From positions 15,998 through 72,015 of the forward strand of contig DUCS01000009.1 of assembly GCA_012959695.1 (NCBI GenBank): a DNA stretch of 56,018 bases, given 5' to 3'. How positions within the stretch are numbered: the first letter of the stretch is position 1; every line of letters starts with the position of its first letter. The translations under genes were made by a program, and so were the position numbers. This document shows positions 28,869 to 39,235 of this stretch, piece after piece. The stretch is from Cycloclasticus sp. GTDB lineage: Bacteria > Pseudomonadota > Gammaproteobacteria > Methylococcales > Cycloclasticaceae. The notes under the pieces were generated by a model, which was not told the DNA's origin, did no database searches, and worked only from the letters and a program-made list of their open reading frames with translations.

Positions 28869-30107
28869 ATGAAATACCTATTTAGTGCCTTATTAATTAT
28901 TTTCTCAACGTTTAGTACTTATGCTCAGCAAGCGCCTTCACCCGGCACATTAATCAACGACAGCAATGTAAGCCAGTACAGTGACTTTATTGATGCCTCA
29001 GTTATCGATTTAATACGAAAAAAAGACCTCGTCATTAACGTTAGTGAATATTTTGACATTCAACAAAACACTGTTTTTTTAAAACAAACAAAACTGTTCG
29101 AGGGCGCTGCCCAAGTTGAAGCTGGCACTGGCCGTTTGTTAAATTACCAAGGCGGGTTACCTTTCACAGAAGAGCCTAGCTTAAATGACCCATTGGCTGG
29201 TTTAAAGATAGCCTGGAACATGCGTTATGCCTATGGGGGTGACACCTCAATCGTCGACCCTTTTATTTGGGAATATCGCGACATGAACAACGACAAAATT
29301 GAACGAACCATTTCATTCATCGGTATGACCCTACGCTATAAATACCGTACCACCATTTCCCCCACGCCTAACTTACCTAAAAACCCTGCGGGTATTTTTA
29401 ATGGAATTTATCTACTCGCCAAACAACCCTTCGACATAAAAAATACACAGCTGCTTGTCCACCGCCTTGAGGATGACAGTGCTCGAGAAAGGTCGTGGTT
29501 ATACCTGTCTGTTCAACGTCGTGTTAGACGTTTACCAGCAGGGCAAACGACCGATGCTTTTTTAGGCAGTGACATCATGATTGAAGATTTTTTGGGTTAC
29601 AACGGCCGGATAAAAGATATGCGCTGGCGTTACCTTGGCACTAAAGAGGTATTAACGCCTTTTTATAAGCACGACAAGCTGCTACGGCCGAGTAATCTTG
29701 ACGAATCCACGTATTATTTTGGCGACTTCCATGGCAAAGGGCATTGCTTTCCTAACGTTTCATGGCAGCTCCGTAAGACTTACTTACTTGAGGCTGTGCC
29801 GAATATTGACAACCACCCTTTATCCAAACGCGTGTTTTATATTGATGCGCAAACGCACATTGCTATTGCTGGCAGTAATTACGACCGAAATGGTCAGATA
29901 TGGCGCGTTGCTATTGCTGGTTTTTCTCACCCCGATTATCACTTAGAGCAAAACAAAGGCTCTGGAGTCGCTATTCCTTCTTTAATTTCAATGGTCGATG
30001 TTCAAGCCAACCACTGCACCACCTTAAAAATGAAAACAGTTATTAACTCAAACAAAGTAAAGTCAAAATATTTTACGGTGCAATCGTTACGAACTAAGGG
30101 TAAATAA
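28869..30107 (+). CDS. Exported DUF1329 family protein
   Basis: A signal peptide (about 1-19, ending TYAQQ) precedes a 390-aa mature protein with the DUF1329 pattern: an N-terminal GLPF segment, AWNMRYAYGGD, and a middle ERSWLYLSVQRRVRRLP region. The fold is related to outer-membrane lipoprotein-sorting proteins (LolB/LolA-like). Such genes often accompany RND-type transporters or substrate-degradation clusters, but none is adjacent here. Its function is unknown. It forms a likely operon with the preceding GGDEF-like gene. Confidence 0.87.
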   Translation: MKYLFSALLIIFSTFSTYAQQAPSPGTLINDSNVSQYSDFIDASVIDLIRKKDLVINVSEYFDIQQNTVFLKQTKLFEGAAQVEAGTGRLLNYQGGLPFTEEPSLNDPLAGLKIAWNMRYAYGGDTSIVDPFIWEYRDMNNDKIERTISFIGMTLRYKYRTTISPTPNLPKNPAGIFNGIYLLAKQPFDIKNTQLLVHRLEDDSARERSWLYLSVQRRVRRLPAGQTTDAFLGSDIMIEDFLGYNGRIKDMRWRYLGTKEVLTPFYKHDKLLRPSNLDESTYYFGDFHGKGHCFPNVSWQLRKTYLLEAVPNIDNHPLSKRVFYIDAQTHIAIAGSNYDRNGQIWRVAIAGFSHPDYHLEQNKGSGVAIPSLISMVDVQANHCTTLKMKTVINSNKVKSKYFTVQSLRTKGK

Positions 30108-30156
30108 AAATCTGAAGCCAACCAAATGACTCCAGGTTCTTTTCATTCGCTTACTG

Positions 30157-32379
30157 TTAAACTAGCGACGTTAACGCATCATTAAATATTTTTGATGGAC
30201 GCATAATAGCCACCGTTTTAGCCTTATCTGCCAAATAATAACCACCAATATCAACAGAGTGCCATTGGTCCGTTGTTAAATCATTGACTATCGCTTCTTC
30301 ATTATCTGACAGCAGTTTTGCCAATGGTTTGAAGTGTGCTTGTAGTTCAGCGTCTTCCGTTTGATCAGCCAACGCTGTTGCCCAATACAGCGCCAAGTAG
30401 AAATGACTGCCACGATTATCAAGCTCACCCGTTTTACGTGAAGGCGACTTACCATTGTCTAGTAACTCAGACGTAGCCTGATCCAGCGTTTTAGCTAAGA
30501 TGAGGGCTTTAGTATTCTCTTGCTTAATGCCTAGGTCTTCGAGAGAAGCACCCAACGCAAGAAATTCACCCAGTGAATCCCAACGCAAGTGGTTTTCTTC
30601 AACAAGCTGTTTAACGTGCTTAGGCGCAGAGCCACCAGCGCCCGTTTCAAACAAACCGCCGCCTTTCATTAATGGCACAACCGATAACATTTTTGCACTG
30701 GTTCCCAGTTCTAGAATAGGAAACAAATCTGTTAAGTAATCTCGTAAAATATTACCCGTAACAGAAATCGTGTCATCACCACGCAATATCCTTTCTAAGG
30801 TATACCGCATAGCCCTTGTTTGAGATTTTATTTTAATATCCAACCCCGATAAATCGTGATCTTGTAAGTACAGTTCAACCTTTTTTATCAATTCTTTTTC
30901 ATGTGGGCGGTACTCGTCCAACCAAAACACAGCCGGTGTTTTGGATAAACGTGAACGCGTCACCGCCAATTTCACCCAATCTTGAATCGGCGCATCTTTT
31001 ACTTGGCACATTCGCCAAATATCACCTTCTTCAACATCCATATCCAATAACGTAACGCCCTCATCGTCAACGATGCGAATATTGCCATCACCCTGCACTT
31101 CAAAGGTTTTATCGTGCGAACCGTATTCCTCTGCTTTTTGAGCCATTAGACCCACGTTTGGAACACTGCCCATTGTTGCTGGGTCAAAGGCCCCGTGCGT
31201 TTTACAGAAGTTAATAATTTCTTGATAAATTCTTGCGAAGGTACTTTCCGGCATCACCGCCTTCGTGTCTTGTAACTTACCGTTCGGGCCCCACATTTTA
31301 CCGCCCGCTCGAATCATGGCCGGCATAGACGCATCAACAATCACTTCATTCGGCGTATGTAAGTTTGAAATACCTTTGGCTGAATCAACCATCGCCAATT
31401 CTGGACGGTTTTCATAGCAGGCATGCATATCCGCCAATATTTCTTCTTTGATTGACGCCGGCAAATTTTCAATATGGTCATAGACACTGCTTAAACCATC
31501 GTTCGCATTGACGCCCAATTTATCAAATAACTCACTGTGTTTTTCGAACATGTCTTTGTAATAAATCTTCACCGCATGACCAAACACAATTGGATGAGAT
31601 ACCTTCATCATGGTGGCTTTTACATGGAACGAAAACATCACACCGGTTTCTTTTGAGTCATTCATTTCTTCTTCAAGAAACTTACACAACTCTTTCTTAC
31701 TCATAAACATGCTGTCTATAATTTCACCTTTAAGTAAGGATACTTGTTCTTTCAACACCGTCACCGCACCATCTTTAGCAACAAATTCAATTTTTACGTC
31801 ACAGGCTTTATCAAGCGTTAAACTTTTCTCTCCCGCATAAAAATCACCAAAGTGCATGTGCGAAACGTGCGTACGAGATGCTTGGCTCCACCTGCCCATA
31901 GAATGAGGGTTTTTACGCGCATAAGCCTTTACCGCAGGTGGTGCACGACGATCAGAATTACCTTCACGCAACACTGGATTAACCGCACTACCTAATGTTT
32001 TCGCATAGCGTGCTAGATCATCTTTTTCTTCATCAGTTTGTGGATCTTCAGGGTAATTAGGTATCGCGTAACCCTTCTCTTGCAGTTCACTAATCGCGTC
32101 TTTTAGCTGTGGAATAGATGCACTAATGTTAGGCAACTTAATAATATTGGTATTGGGGTCTTGAGTTAAACAGCCCAACTCAGCCAACGCATCCTCAACT
32201 TGTTGATCTGCGGGCAATTTATCTGAAAATGCAGACAACATCCGTGTAGCCAGCGAAATATTTTTTAACTCAACATCAATGTCCGCTGCAGCTGCGAATC
32301 TTTTAATAATGGGCAATAACGAGCACGTCGCCAGTAGCGGAGCTTCATCTGTCAGTGTGTAAATAATTTTTGAACTCAT
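30157..32379 (-). CDS. icd: Monomeric NADP-dependent isocitrate dehydrogenase
   Basis: This is the large single-chain form of isocitrate dehydrogenase (IDH-II type), which oxidises isocitrate to 2-oxoglutarate with NADP in the TCA cycle. The 740-aa length and segments such as [20 protein letters not shown], and the [30 protein letters not shown] region (split across about 580-610), are typical. A strong purine-rich site AAGGAAGGG lies 4-12 nt before the ATG. It is 141 bp downstream of tRNA-Cys on the same strand with no clear terminator between. Confidence 0.97.
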   Translation of the reverse strand: MSSKIIYTLTDEAPLLATCSLLPIIKRFAAAADIDVELKNISLATRMLSAFSDKLPADQQVEDALAELGCLTQDPNTNIIKLPNISASIPQLKDAISELQEKGYAIPNYPEDPQTDEEKDDLARYAKTLGSAVNPVLREGNSDRRAPPAVKAYARKNPHSMGRWSQASRTHVSHMHFGDFYAGEKSLTLDKACDVKIEFVAKDGAVTVLKEQVSLLKGEIIDSMFMSKKELCKFLEEEMNDSKETGVMFSFHVKATMMKVSHPIVFGHAVKIYYKDMFEKHSELFDKLGVNANDGLSSVYDHIENLPASIKEEILADMHACYENRPELAMVDSAKGISNLHTPNEVIVDASMPAMIRAGGKMWGPNGKLQDTKAVMPESTFARIYQEIINFCKTHGAFDPATMGSVPNVGLMAQKAEEYGSHDKTFEVQGDGNIRIVDDEGVTLLDMDVEEGDIWRMCQVKDAPIQDWVKLAVTRSRLSKTPAVFWLDEYRPHEKELIKKVELYLQDHDLSGLDIKIKSQTRAMRYTLERILRGDDTISVTGNILRDYLTDLFPILELGTSAKMLSVVPLMKGGGLFETGAGGSAPKHVKQLVEENHLRWDSLGEFLALGASLEDLGIKQENTKALILAKTLDQATSELLDNGKSPSRKTGELDNRGSHFYLALYWATALADQTEDAELQAHFKPLAKLLSDNEEAIVNDLTTDQWHSVDIGGYYLADKAKTVAIMRPSKIFNDALTSLV

Positions 32380-32424
32380 TCTTCCCTTCCTTATAAATCG
32401 TTAATTAATAAAAAGCTAACGCGC

Positions 32425-32446
32425 GTAATAAGTTTGGAATTATTAC
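32425..32446. promoter_or_regulatory. Inverted repeat GTAATAA-N8-TTATTAC upstream of icd
   Basis: Two 7-bp arms are separated by 8 bp and lie about 45 bp before the icd start. There is no T tract, so an operator is more likely than a terminator. Confidence 0.35.
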
Positions 32447-32520
32447 ATTCTACGCACAACTTTTTGATATAAGAAATTGTAACGCAAAACGTAATTAACC
32501 GTTCAAGAAAGAATAAGAAA

Positions 32521-32594
32521 TGGAGGCTGAGAGCGGAATCGAACCGCTGTACACGGCTTTGCAGGCCGCTGCATAACCACTCTGCCACTCAGCC
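32521..32594 (-). tRNA. tRNA-Cys (GCA)
   Basis: The minus strand folds into a cloverleaf with acceptor GGCTGAG/CTCAGCC, discriminator T and an encoded CCA end (74 nt). The anticodon loop CTGCAAA gives GCA. The T-loop is GTTCGATTC. It follows tRNA-Gly, as in the E. coli pgsA-glyW-cysT order. Confidence 0.97.
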
Positions 32595-32608
32595 AGAGAG
32601 GGCTTATA

Positions 32609-32637
32609 CAAAAAAAGCCGCGGTGGAATCACGGCTT
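32609..32637 (-). terminator. Terminator-like hairpin between tRNA-Gly and tRNA-Cys
   Basis: On the minus strand AAGCCGTG (32630-32637) pairs with CGCGGCTT (32615-32622) over a 7-nt loop, then runs into seven T's (32610-32616). It lies after tRNA-Gly and only 15 bp before tRNA-Cys, so tRNA-Cys needs readthrough or a promoter within this stretch. Confidence 0.7.
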
Positions 32638-32644
32638 AAAAATA

Positions 32645-32719
32645 TGGAGCGGGAAACGAGATTCGAACTCGCGACCCCAACCTTGGCAAGGTTGTGCTCT
32701 ACCACTGAGCTATTCCCGC
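32645..32719 (-). tRNA. tRNA-Gly (GCC)
   Basis: The minus strand folds as a standard tRNA with acceptor GCGGGAA/TTCCCGC, anticodon stem-loop AACCTTGCCAAGGTT giving GCC, T-loop GTTCGAATC and encoded CCA (75 nt). It lies 54 bp after pgsA on the same strand. Confidence 0.97.
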
Positions 32720-32773
32720 TTTGAGGCCGTGTATTCTATCTTTAACAGCACAACTGTCAAGTTAGAATGCCGA

Positions 32774-33328
32774 CTATTTCTTAAACTGGGGTAGTGCTAA
32801 TTGTATATATTGCCACATTGACCAAAGTGTGAGTATTGCGGCGATATAAATCGACACTAAGCCAATAGCACGCACTGAAACCCCCATTAAGTCTGCATTA
32901 AATAATAAACACACGAGGGCTAACATTTGAAACCCTGTTTTACACTTCCCAACCCACGATACTTTTATCACCGAGCGCTGACCTAGTTCAGCCATCCATT
33001 CACGCAAGGCTGCTACCGACACTTCGCGTCCAATGATAATGGCCGCAGGAATTGCAATGTAAACCGCCGGATCTGCTTGCACGATGAGCACTAAAATAAT
33101 GACAACCATCAGCTTATCTGCGACAGGATCAAGGAATTCACCAAACGCTGTTTGCAAATTCAATTTTCTTGCCAAATACCCATCAAACCAGTCGGTTAAT
33201 GATGCAACAATAAAAATCGACGAGCACCAAAGTCGTGCATCCTCAATCGGCAAATAAAACACGACCATAATGACCGGTATTGATGCAATACGCAGTAAGG
33301 TGAGTATGGTGGGAATATTAAGAATCAT
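32774..33328 (-). CDS. pgsA: CDP-diacylglycerol-glycerol-3-phosphate 3-phosphatidyltransferase
   Basis: PgsA makes phosphatidylglycerophosphate, the committed step to phosphatidylglycerol and cardiolipin, in the inner membrane. The CDP-alcohol phosphotransferase motif is seen as TDWFDGYLARKLNLQTAFG followed by FLDPVADKL, matching DGx2ARx8Gx3Dx3D. Several hydrophobic helices follow. The length of 184 aa is normal. It lies 42 bp after uvrC. Confidence 0.96.
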   Translation of the reverse strand: MILNIPTILTLLRIASIPVIMVVFYLPIEDARLWCSSIFIVASLTDWFDGYLARKLNLQTAFGEFLDPVADKLMVVIILVLIVQADPAVYIAIPAAIIIGREVSVAALREWMAELGQRSVIKVSWVGKCKTGFQMLALVCLLFNADLMGVSVRAIGLVSIYIAAILTLWSMWQYIQLALPQFKK

Positions 33329-33370
33329 ACGGCTTTAAAACTAATGACAATTGAGACTAATAGTAACATT

Positions 33371-35212
33371 TTATACATTCGCACCGTCATGAAAAAAATC
33401 ATAAACGCGTTGTGCTAAGGCTTTATTGATACCTTTTACTGTACACAAATCATCCAGCCCTGCCGCCTTGATTTCACGCAGGCCTCCAAACTGTTTTAAC
33501 AACAACTGTCTGCGTTTTGGCCCTAAGCCCTCAACTTGCTCGAGTGTGGACTTCTTCTTAACCTTGCCACGCTGCTGACGATGGCCACTGATAGCAAAGC
33601 GATGCGCCTCGTCTCTTATTTGTTGAATGACGAGCAGTACCGGATCATCGGCCGAAAGAATCAGTAACTTGCCATCGCTACCCCGATAAATTTTCTCCAT
33701 ACCGACCTTTCTATCACTGCCTTTTGAAATTCCAATAACCACAACATCGGTATAATCAATCTCATCTAAAGCCTGTTGTACTGCTGTCACTTGCCCTTGT
33801 CCACCATCAATTACCAGTAAATCAGGCGGCGTATGCTCTTGATTCTTTGCGCGCACAAAGCGCCGAGACACGGCCTGTGCTAGCGCTGCGTAATCATCGC
33901 CTGCTTGGACATCTTTTATATTAAACCGCCGGTAATCAGATTTTAGCGGGCCATCTTCATTTAACACCACGCATGATGCAACCGTTTGATCGCCCTGTAA
34001 ATGGCTGATATCAAAACACTCCATTCGTTTAATTTCGTCCTTCATTGCCAGCAAGTCTTTCAGTTTTGCTAAACGATCACGGGTATTCTCCCGACTTTGT
34101 AACTTTTGGTTAAGCGCAACGACGGCGTTACTTTTTGCCATTTTCAACCAACGTGCTCTTTCTGAACGTGGCTTGTTAATAATGCCAACCTTCCGCTCTG
34201 CCTTTTCATTAAACAGCTGTTGCGTTAATTCTAGTTCAACAAGCGGGTGGCTTAAAATAATGGCTTTCGGTAAATTCTTATCTAAATAAAACTGCAATAA
34301 AAAGGCACTTAATACATCTTCAGCTGTTTTATCACTGGGTGTTTTAGGAAAAAAAGAACGGTTACCCAGGTGCTGTCCATTGCGAATAAAAAACACTTGT
34401 ACACAGGCCACGCCGCCTTGCATTTCGCAGGCCACAACATCAATATCACCTTCTGTGCCACTGACGTATTGACGTTCCATGGTTTTTCTTAATTGAGAAA
34501 TTTGGTCACGAAACACACTCGCCTTCTCAAACTCCAGCGCCTCAGCAGCACGTTCCATTTTCTTAACCAAGCCGTTAATCAACTGGGTGTTTTTACCCTC
34601 TAAGAACAACACGGTGTGATTAACGTCATCTGCGTACTCGTCTTTGCTGATTAAATCAACACAAGGCGCCGTACACCGCTTTATTTGGTGCTGAAGGCAT
34701 GGACGCGACCTGTTTTTGTAATAACTGTCATCACATTGTCTGACCGGAAAAAGCTTTTGCAACACGCTCAAACTGTCACGAACAGCACCCGCACTTGGGT
34801 AAGGCCCAAAATACCGCCCCTGTTGTTTCTTAGCACCACGATGAAACGTTAAGCGAGGAAACTCATGTTGTGATGATAAATGGATGTGTGGGTAGGTCTT
34901 ATCATCCCTTAAACAAATATTGTATCGAGGCTTAAAACGTTTAATGAGCTGATTTTCCAGCAATAAAGCTTCACCCTCTGTATGCGTAACAACCACATCA
35001 ATCTGCCGGACATGTGACAGCATCACCTTCTTCTTAGCGTCGTTATCCGCTTTGTTAAAATAGCTCGACACACGCTTCTTAAGGTTTTTAGCCTTCCCCA
35101 CGTAGATACATACATCACGGCCATCGAGCATTTGATACACACCCGGCTTTTGCGTTAATGTTTTTAAAAACGCTGCACTATCAAATGCCGCTTGTGTGTC
35201 TTGGTCCGTCAT
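33371..35212 (-). CDS. uvrC: UvrABC excinuclease subunit UvrC
   Basis: UvrC makes both incisions in nucleotide excision repair. A GIY-YIG nuclease domain (KPGVYQMLDGRDVCIYVGKAKNL, split over residues about 22-45), a UVR motif (about 205-240), an RNase H-like nuclease domain with FDISHLQGD and VIDGGQGQ, and a C-terminal helix-hairpin-helix pair are all visible. I chose the ATG at 35212 (613 aa, family-like). The frame extends upstream to a TTG at 35272, but those 20 residues are atypical and lack a ribosome binding site. It precedes pgsA. Confidence 0.95.
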   Translation of the reverse strand: MTDQDTQAAFDSAAFLKTLTQKPGVYQMLDGRDVCIYVGKAKNLKKRVSSYFNKADNDAKKKVMLSHVRQIDVVVTHTEGEALLLENQLIKRFKPRYNICLRDDKTYPHIHLSSQHEFPRLTFHRGAKKQQGRYFGPYPSAGAVRDSLSVLQKLFPVRQCDDSYYKNRSRPCLQHQIKRCTAPCVDLISKDEYADDVNHTVLFLEGKNTQLINGLVKKMERAAEALEFEKASVFRDQISQLRKTMERQYVSGTEGDIDVVACEMQGGVACVQVFFIRNGQHLGNRSFFPKTPSDKTAEDVLSAFLLQFYLDKNLPKAIILSHPLVELELTQQLFNEKAERKVGIINKPRSERARWLKMAKSNAVVALNQKLQSRENTRDRLAKLKDLLAMKDEIKRMECFDISHLQGDQTVASCVVLNEDGPLKSDYRRFNIKDVQAGDDYAALAQAVSRRFVRAKNQEHTPPDLLVIDGGQGQVTAVQQALDEIDYTDVVVIGISKGSDRKVGMEKIYRGSDGKLLILSADDPVLLVIQQIRDEAHRFAISGHRQQRGKVKKKSTLEQVEGLGPKRRQLLLKQFGGLREIKAAGLDDLCTVKGINKALAQRVYDFFHDGANV

Positions 35213-35294
35213 TAATATTAGTGTACTGCCTTCTAAATTAAAGAGCACGTCATACGGCTTTTTTTCAATCAAAAAATCGCATTTTCAGCGCCCA

Positions 35295-35324
35295 TAAAAA
35301 AAGCCTCATCAATGAGGCTTTTTT
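35295..35324 (-). terminator. Bidirectional intrinsic terminator after phaR
   Basis: The stem AAAAAAGCCTC pairs with GAGGCTTTTTT over the loop ATCAAT. On the minus strand it is about 20 bp past the phaR stop and followed by T's. It separates phaR from uvrC. Confidence 0.85.
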
Positions 35325-35342
35325 CTTATTATATAGCGCTGT

Positions 35343-35804
35343 TTATTTTTTTTTTTCCTCAGCCGATGACACCACCTTTTTAAACAAGCCGTCTTGCATT
35401 TCTTTAAATACGTCCATATTTCGATTGGCTAACGATGTCATCATGGCAAACGGGTCAGCCACGCGTTCCAACTTGCTTCTTACTTTTGAGCGTTGCTCAG
35501 CAATAAGTTTCACAGAGCTTTCAAGGTAATTGGCAAAGTTATGCTGAAAAGGGTCACCGTAAAAACGGATTAACTGCTCTAGCATTTCCGCACTCATGAT
35601 GGGCTCGCCTTCTTCTTCTTGCTCAAGAATAATTTGCAATAAAACACTACGCGTCAAATCATCCCTGCTCTTGGCAGCCACAACCTTCACCGGTTCACGG
35701 TCAATAATGAGCTGACGCACATCATTAAGTGTTACGTACTTACTAATCTCCGTGTCGTATAGACGGCGATTAGGGTATTTCTTAATAATTCTAAAGTCTG
35801 ACAT
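35343..35804 (-). CDS. phaR: Polyhydroxyalkanoate synthesis regulator PhaR
   Basis: PhaR is a repressor that binds PHA polymer and phasin promoters. The N-terminal DNA-binding domain begins IIKKYPNRRLYDTEISKYVT, followed by the PHB accumulation regulatory repeat (QLIRFYGDPFQHNFANYLE) and a Lys/Glu tail. The length of 153 aa fits. No pha synthesis gene is in the window; family members also occur in genomes with few PHA genes. It lies 16 bp after pnp and is closed by a terminator. Confidence 0.9.
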   Translation of the reverse strand: MSDFRIIKKYPNRRLYDTEISKYVTLNDVRQLIIDREPVKVVAAKSRDDLTRSVLLQIILEQEEEGEPIMSAEMLEQLIRFYGDPFQHNFANYLESSVKLIAEQRSKVRSKLERVADPFAMMTSLANRNMDVFKEMQDGLFKKVVSSAEEKKK

Positions 35805-35820
35805 TTCATAGTTACCTTAA

Positions 35821-37887
35821 TTAGCCAACTTCTTTCATACTTAAACGAACACGGCCTTGGCGATCAACTTCTAGCACTTTAACTTTTACCACGTCGCCTT
35901 CTGCTAGTTTATCGCTCACTTTTTCTACGCGTTCTTCTGAAATTTGTGAGATATGAACCAAACCATCTTTACCTGGAAGTATGGATACAAATGCACCGAA
36001 GTCCATTAAGCGAACCACTTTACCTTCGTAAATTCTACCGACTTCAATTTCAGCGGTAATGTCTTCAATACGTTTTAGCGCTTTTTCGCCAGCTTCACGA
36101 TCAACCGATGCCACTTTAACTAAGCCTTCATCGGTAATATCAATCGATGCGCCTGTTTCTTCGGTAATAGCACGAATGGTTACGCCGCCTTTACCGATAA
36201 CATCACGAATTTTAGCTGGGTCAATTTTTAACGTCAAAATACGAGGAGCAAAATCAGACATGTCAGGACGCGCTTCAGATAAATCTGCATTCATTTTTTC
36301 TAGAATGTGTAAACGACCGCCTTTAGCTTGCTCAAGGGCTTGCGACATAATCTCAGCCGTAATGCCTTGAATTTTAATATCCATTTGCAGCGCAGTAATA
36401 CCTGAATCAGTACCCGATACTTTAAAGTCCATATCACCTAAGTGATCTTCGTCGCCAAGGATATCTGACAACACAGCGAAATCATCGCCTTCTTTAATCA
36501 AACCCATTGCAATACCTGCAACCGGTGCTTTAATGGGCACACCTGCGTCCATTAAAGCAAGGCTAGTGCCGCATGTGCTGGCCATAGAACTTGAACCATT
36601 TGATTCAGTCACTTCGGCTACTACGCGCAATACGTAAGAGAAATCTTCTTGGCTAGGCAATACGGCTTGAATACCACGTTTAGCTAAACGCCCATGGCCA
36701 ATTTCACGTCTTTTTGGTGAGCCAACAAAACCTGTTTCGCCCACACAAAATGGAGGGAAGTTATAGTGCAACATAAAGTGATCACGGTACTCACCTTCTA
36801 CTGCATCAATCATTTGTGCGTCACGGTCTGTACCTAAAGTAGCCACGACCAATGCTTGAGTTTCGCCACGTGTAAACAAGGCTGAACCATGTGCACGAGG
36901 TAATACGCCGGTACGCACGTGGATTTCACGAACGGTTGATAAGTCACGGCCATCAATACGTTTCTTTGTTGAAAGTACAAGCTCACGAACATGTTTCTTT
37001 TCAAGTGATGAGAAAATACCTTTCACTTCATCGGCATCTTCGTCTTCTAACTGCGCCAACACCTCATTACGTACTTCTTTTAACTTCACTTGACGGTCAA
37101 GTTTAACGAGTATGGTATACGCATCTGCAATACCCGCTGTTGCCAGCCCAGCTACTTTTTCTAGTAATGTTTCGTTAACTTCAGGTGCAGTCCATTCCAT
37201 ACGAGGCTGGCCAACATCTGCTGCTAATTCATTAATTGCTGTAATCGCTGATTGCATTTGCTCGTGACCAAATGTCACCGCACCTAGCATCACATCTTCT
37301 GACAGACAATCAGCTTCTGATTCAACCATCAACACAGCATCAGCTGTACCAGCAACGACTAAGTCTAATTTAGAATCGGCCAGTTCTGTTTTAGTTGGGT
37401 TCAGCGCATATTCGCCATTGATATAACCAACACGAGCCGCACCAATTGGGCCGTCAAACGGTAAGCCTGAAATCGCTAACGCTGCAGATGCGCCTAATAA
37501 GGCAGGAATATCTGGGTCAATTTCAGGGTTTAATGAAATAACCGTCGCGATGATTTGAGTTTCGTTTTTGTAACCTTTAGGAAACAAAGGACGAATTGGG
37601 CGATCAATAAGACGACACGTTAGTGTCTCTTTTTCGCTTGGGCGACCTTCGCGCTTAAAAAAGCCGCCTGGTATTTTACCAGCGGCGTATGTTTTTTCTT
37701 GATAGTTAACGGTCAATGGGAAGAACGAATTATTCTCACCACCTGAACGTTTGCCAACAGCCGTTACTAAAACGATTGTGCCATCTATTTCTACCAATAC
37801 AGCGCCGTCTGCTTGACGAGCGATTTCACCCGTTTCGAATGAGACTGTTTGATTGCCGAACTGAAACTCTTTTTTTACTGAATTCAC
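35821..37887 (-). CDS. pnp: Polyribonucleotide nucleotidyltransferase (PNPase)
   Basis: PNPase degrades RNA from the 3' end using phosphate and is part of the degradosome. Two RNase PH-like domains (about 10-140 and 320-545; [14 protein letters not shown] in the second), a KH domain (about 555-615, [20 protein letters not shown]) and an S1 domain (about 620-688) are in order. The protein stops right after S1 (688 aa), without the longer C-terminal tail of some relatives. It follows rpsO by 23 bp, as in E. coli. Confidence 0.97.
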   Translation of the reverse strand: MNSVKKEFQFGNQTVSFETGEIARQADGAVLVEIDGTIVLVTAVGKRSGGENNSFFPLTVNYQEKTYAAGKIPGGFFKREGRPSEKETLTCRLIDRPIRPLFPKGYKNETQIIATVISLNPEIDPDIPALLGASAALAISGLPFDGPIGAARVGYINGEYALNPTKTELADSKLDLVVAGTADAVLMVESEADCLSEDVMLGAVTFGHEQMQSAITAINELAADVGQPRMEWTAPEVNETLLEKVAGLATAGIADAYTILVKLDRQVKLKEVRNEVLAQLEDEDADEVKGIFSSLEKKHVRELVLSTKKRIDGRDLSTVREIHVRTGVLPRAHGSALFTRGETQALVVATLGTDRDAQMIDAVEGEYRDHFMLHYNFPPFCVGETGFVGSPKRREIGHGRLAKRGIQAVLPSQEDFSYVLRVVAEVTESNGSSSMASTCGTSLALMDAGVPIKAPVAGIAMGLIKEGDDFAVLSDILGDEDHLGDMDFKVSGTDSGITALQMDIKIQGITAEIMSQALEQAKGGRLHILEKMNADLSEARPDMSDFAPRILTLKIDPAKIRDVIGKGGVTIRAITEETGASIDITDEGLVKVASVDREAGEKALKRIEDITAEIEVGRIYEGKVVRLMDFGAFVSILPGKDGLVHISQISEERVEKVSDKLAEGDVVKVKVLEVDRQGRVRLSMKEVG

Positions 37888-37910
37888 TGTGTGCCTGCCT
37901 ATTAATTAAA

Positions 37911-38180
37911 TTATTTTCTTAAACCTAAACGCGCGATAAGTGCACGATAACGTTCTACGTCTTTACCTTTCAAGTAATCTAAAAGTTTACGACGACGGTT
38001 AATAATTCTTAATAAACCTTGACGTGAATGGTGATCTTTTTTGTTCTCAGAAAAATGCGGTGTCAAATAATTGATTCTCCCCGTTAACAAAGCAACTTGA
38101 ACCTCTGGGGATCCAGTATCACCTTCTGATAACGCATATTCTTTAACTATTTCTTGCTTTTGTTCTGTGCCGAACGACAT
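37911..38180 (-). CDS. rpsO: 30S ribosomal protein S15
   Basis: S15 binds the 16S rRNA central domain early in 30S assembly. The 89-aa product shows the standard S15 pattern ([42 protein letters not shown]). It has a strong promoter just upstream and precedes pnp. Confidence 0.98.
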   Translation of the reverse strand: MSFGTEQKQEIVKEYALSEGDTGSPEVQVALLTGRINYLTPHFSENKKDHHSRQGLLRIINRRRKLLDYLKGKDVERYRALIARLGLRK

Positions 38181-38221
38181 ATTCCTTGCTCCAATTTACA
38201 ATTTATCTTAAAAAACATCGC

Positions 38222-38250
38222 ATTATACTCCCGACACTGTTCGCTAACAA
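38222..38250 (-). promoter_or_regulatory. rpsO-pnp promoter
   Basis: On the minus strand TTGTTA (38245-38250) and a perfect TATAAT (38222-38227) are separated by 17 bp. Transcription would start about 35 nt before the rpsO ATG. It sits between truB and rpsO, as in E. coli. Confidence 0.8.
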
Positions 38251-38323
38251 GCCATGATTTAATCAACGAGCATGCTATTAGCATTCATTTTCAACCTTTC
38301 TTAAATAGCCTCTTTAATTTCAG

Positions 38324-39232
38324 CTATGCGAAAATTCTAACGGGGGCTAATTGCCCCCCTTCAACCCACTTACCTAAGCCAAAGATGTCGCCGTTAGTAT
38401 CATTTAAGCGGATTAACGGCGCCTCTATCAATTCGTTAATGTGTATTTGGCGACCCAAACATAAATCTTTTTTATTCTCACCCGTACAAGTAATCACTGG
38501 ATACTCTTTTAACGCCAAATCCAAACTGTTCAGTAATCCATCCAATACCATTAAGTCACCGTTAACTGCCTCTAGCTGCTCAAGCGTAACGGCCTGAGCC
38601 AAACCAAACGGCCCCGTAATAATGCGCCTTAAAAATGTAACGTGTGCCCCGCAACCCAACGCTTCACCAATATCTTCAGCTAACGTGCGAATGTATGTGC
38701 CTTTAGTACAGCATACTTCTAAACTGAGGGTATCTGTTGTTTGCGCTTGTAACGTGAGTGACTTAATGGTGATGTCACGCGCAGCTCGTTCAACAACCTG
38801 TCCTTGTCTTGCTAAGGCATATAAACGCCTACCGTTGTGTTTAAGCGCTGAATACATCGGTGGTATTTGCTGAATCTTCCCCGTGAACCTTTGCAGTAAT
38901 GTCGATAATTCTACATTATCGATATTAGGCATTTCTTTCTCACACGACATATCGCCTTCAACATCACCGGTTGTCGTCGTTTGGCCTAACTTCATGGTGA
39001 ATTGATACGTTTTGTCTGACGCTAATAAGTATTGCGAGACTTTTGTTGCATGCCCTAAGCATATAGGCAACACACCCGAGGCTAATGGATCTAAACTTCC
39101 GGTATGGCCAACTTTCTTTGCACCGTACAAACGCTTAACTATTTGAACGGCTCTGTTTGATGAGATATGCAGCGGTTTATCTAGAATAAGAATGCCGCTG
39201 ATGTCACGACCTTTCTTCTTACGATCCGCCAT
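38324..39232 (-). CDS. truB: tRNA pseudouridine-55 synthase TruB
   Basis: TruB makes pseudouridine 55 in the T-loop of tRNAs. The catalytic segment GHTGSLDPLASGVLPICLG holds the nucleophilic Asp, and the thumb and PUA-like C-terminal domain follow. The length of 302 aa is normal. The last codons contain a G-run/C-run palindrome (38342-38358). It is 3 bp after rbfA. Confidence 0.97.
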   Translation of the reverse strand: MADRKKKGRDISGILILDKPLHISSNRAVQIVKRLYGAKKVGHTGSLDPLASGVLPICLGHATKVSQYLLASDKTYQFTMKLGQTTTTGDVEGDMSCEKEMPNIDNVELSTLLQRFTGKIQQIPPMYSALKHNGRRLYALARQGQVVERAARDITIKSLTLQAQTTDTLSLEVCCTKGTYIRTLAEDIGEALGCGAHVTFLRRIITGPFGLAQAVTLEQLEAVNGDLMVLDGLLNSLDLALKEYPVITCTGENKKDLCLGRQIHINELIEAPLIRLNDTNGDIFGLGKWVEGGQLAPVRIFA

Positions 39233-39235
39233 GTG

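Noticed and set aside
35213-35272. TTG-initiated extension of uvrC
   Set aside because: No ribosome binding site, and the 613-aa form from the ATG fits the family.
38342-38358. GGGGGC/GCCCCC hairpin at the end of truB as a terminator
   Set aside because: It lies inside the last truB codons and the following T-rich stretch is interrupted (GTTAGAATTTTC), and the true rpsO promoter lies downstream. Coding constraint or a weak signal is more likely.
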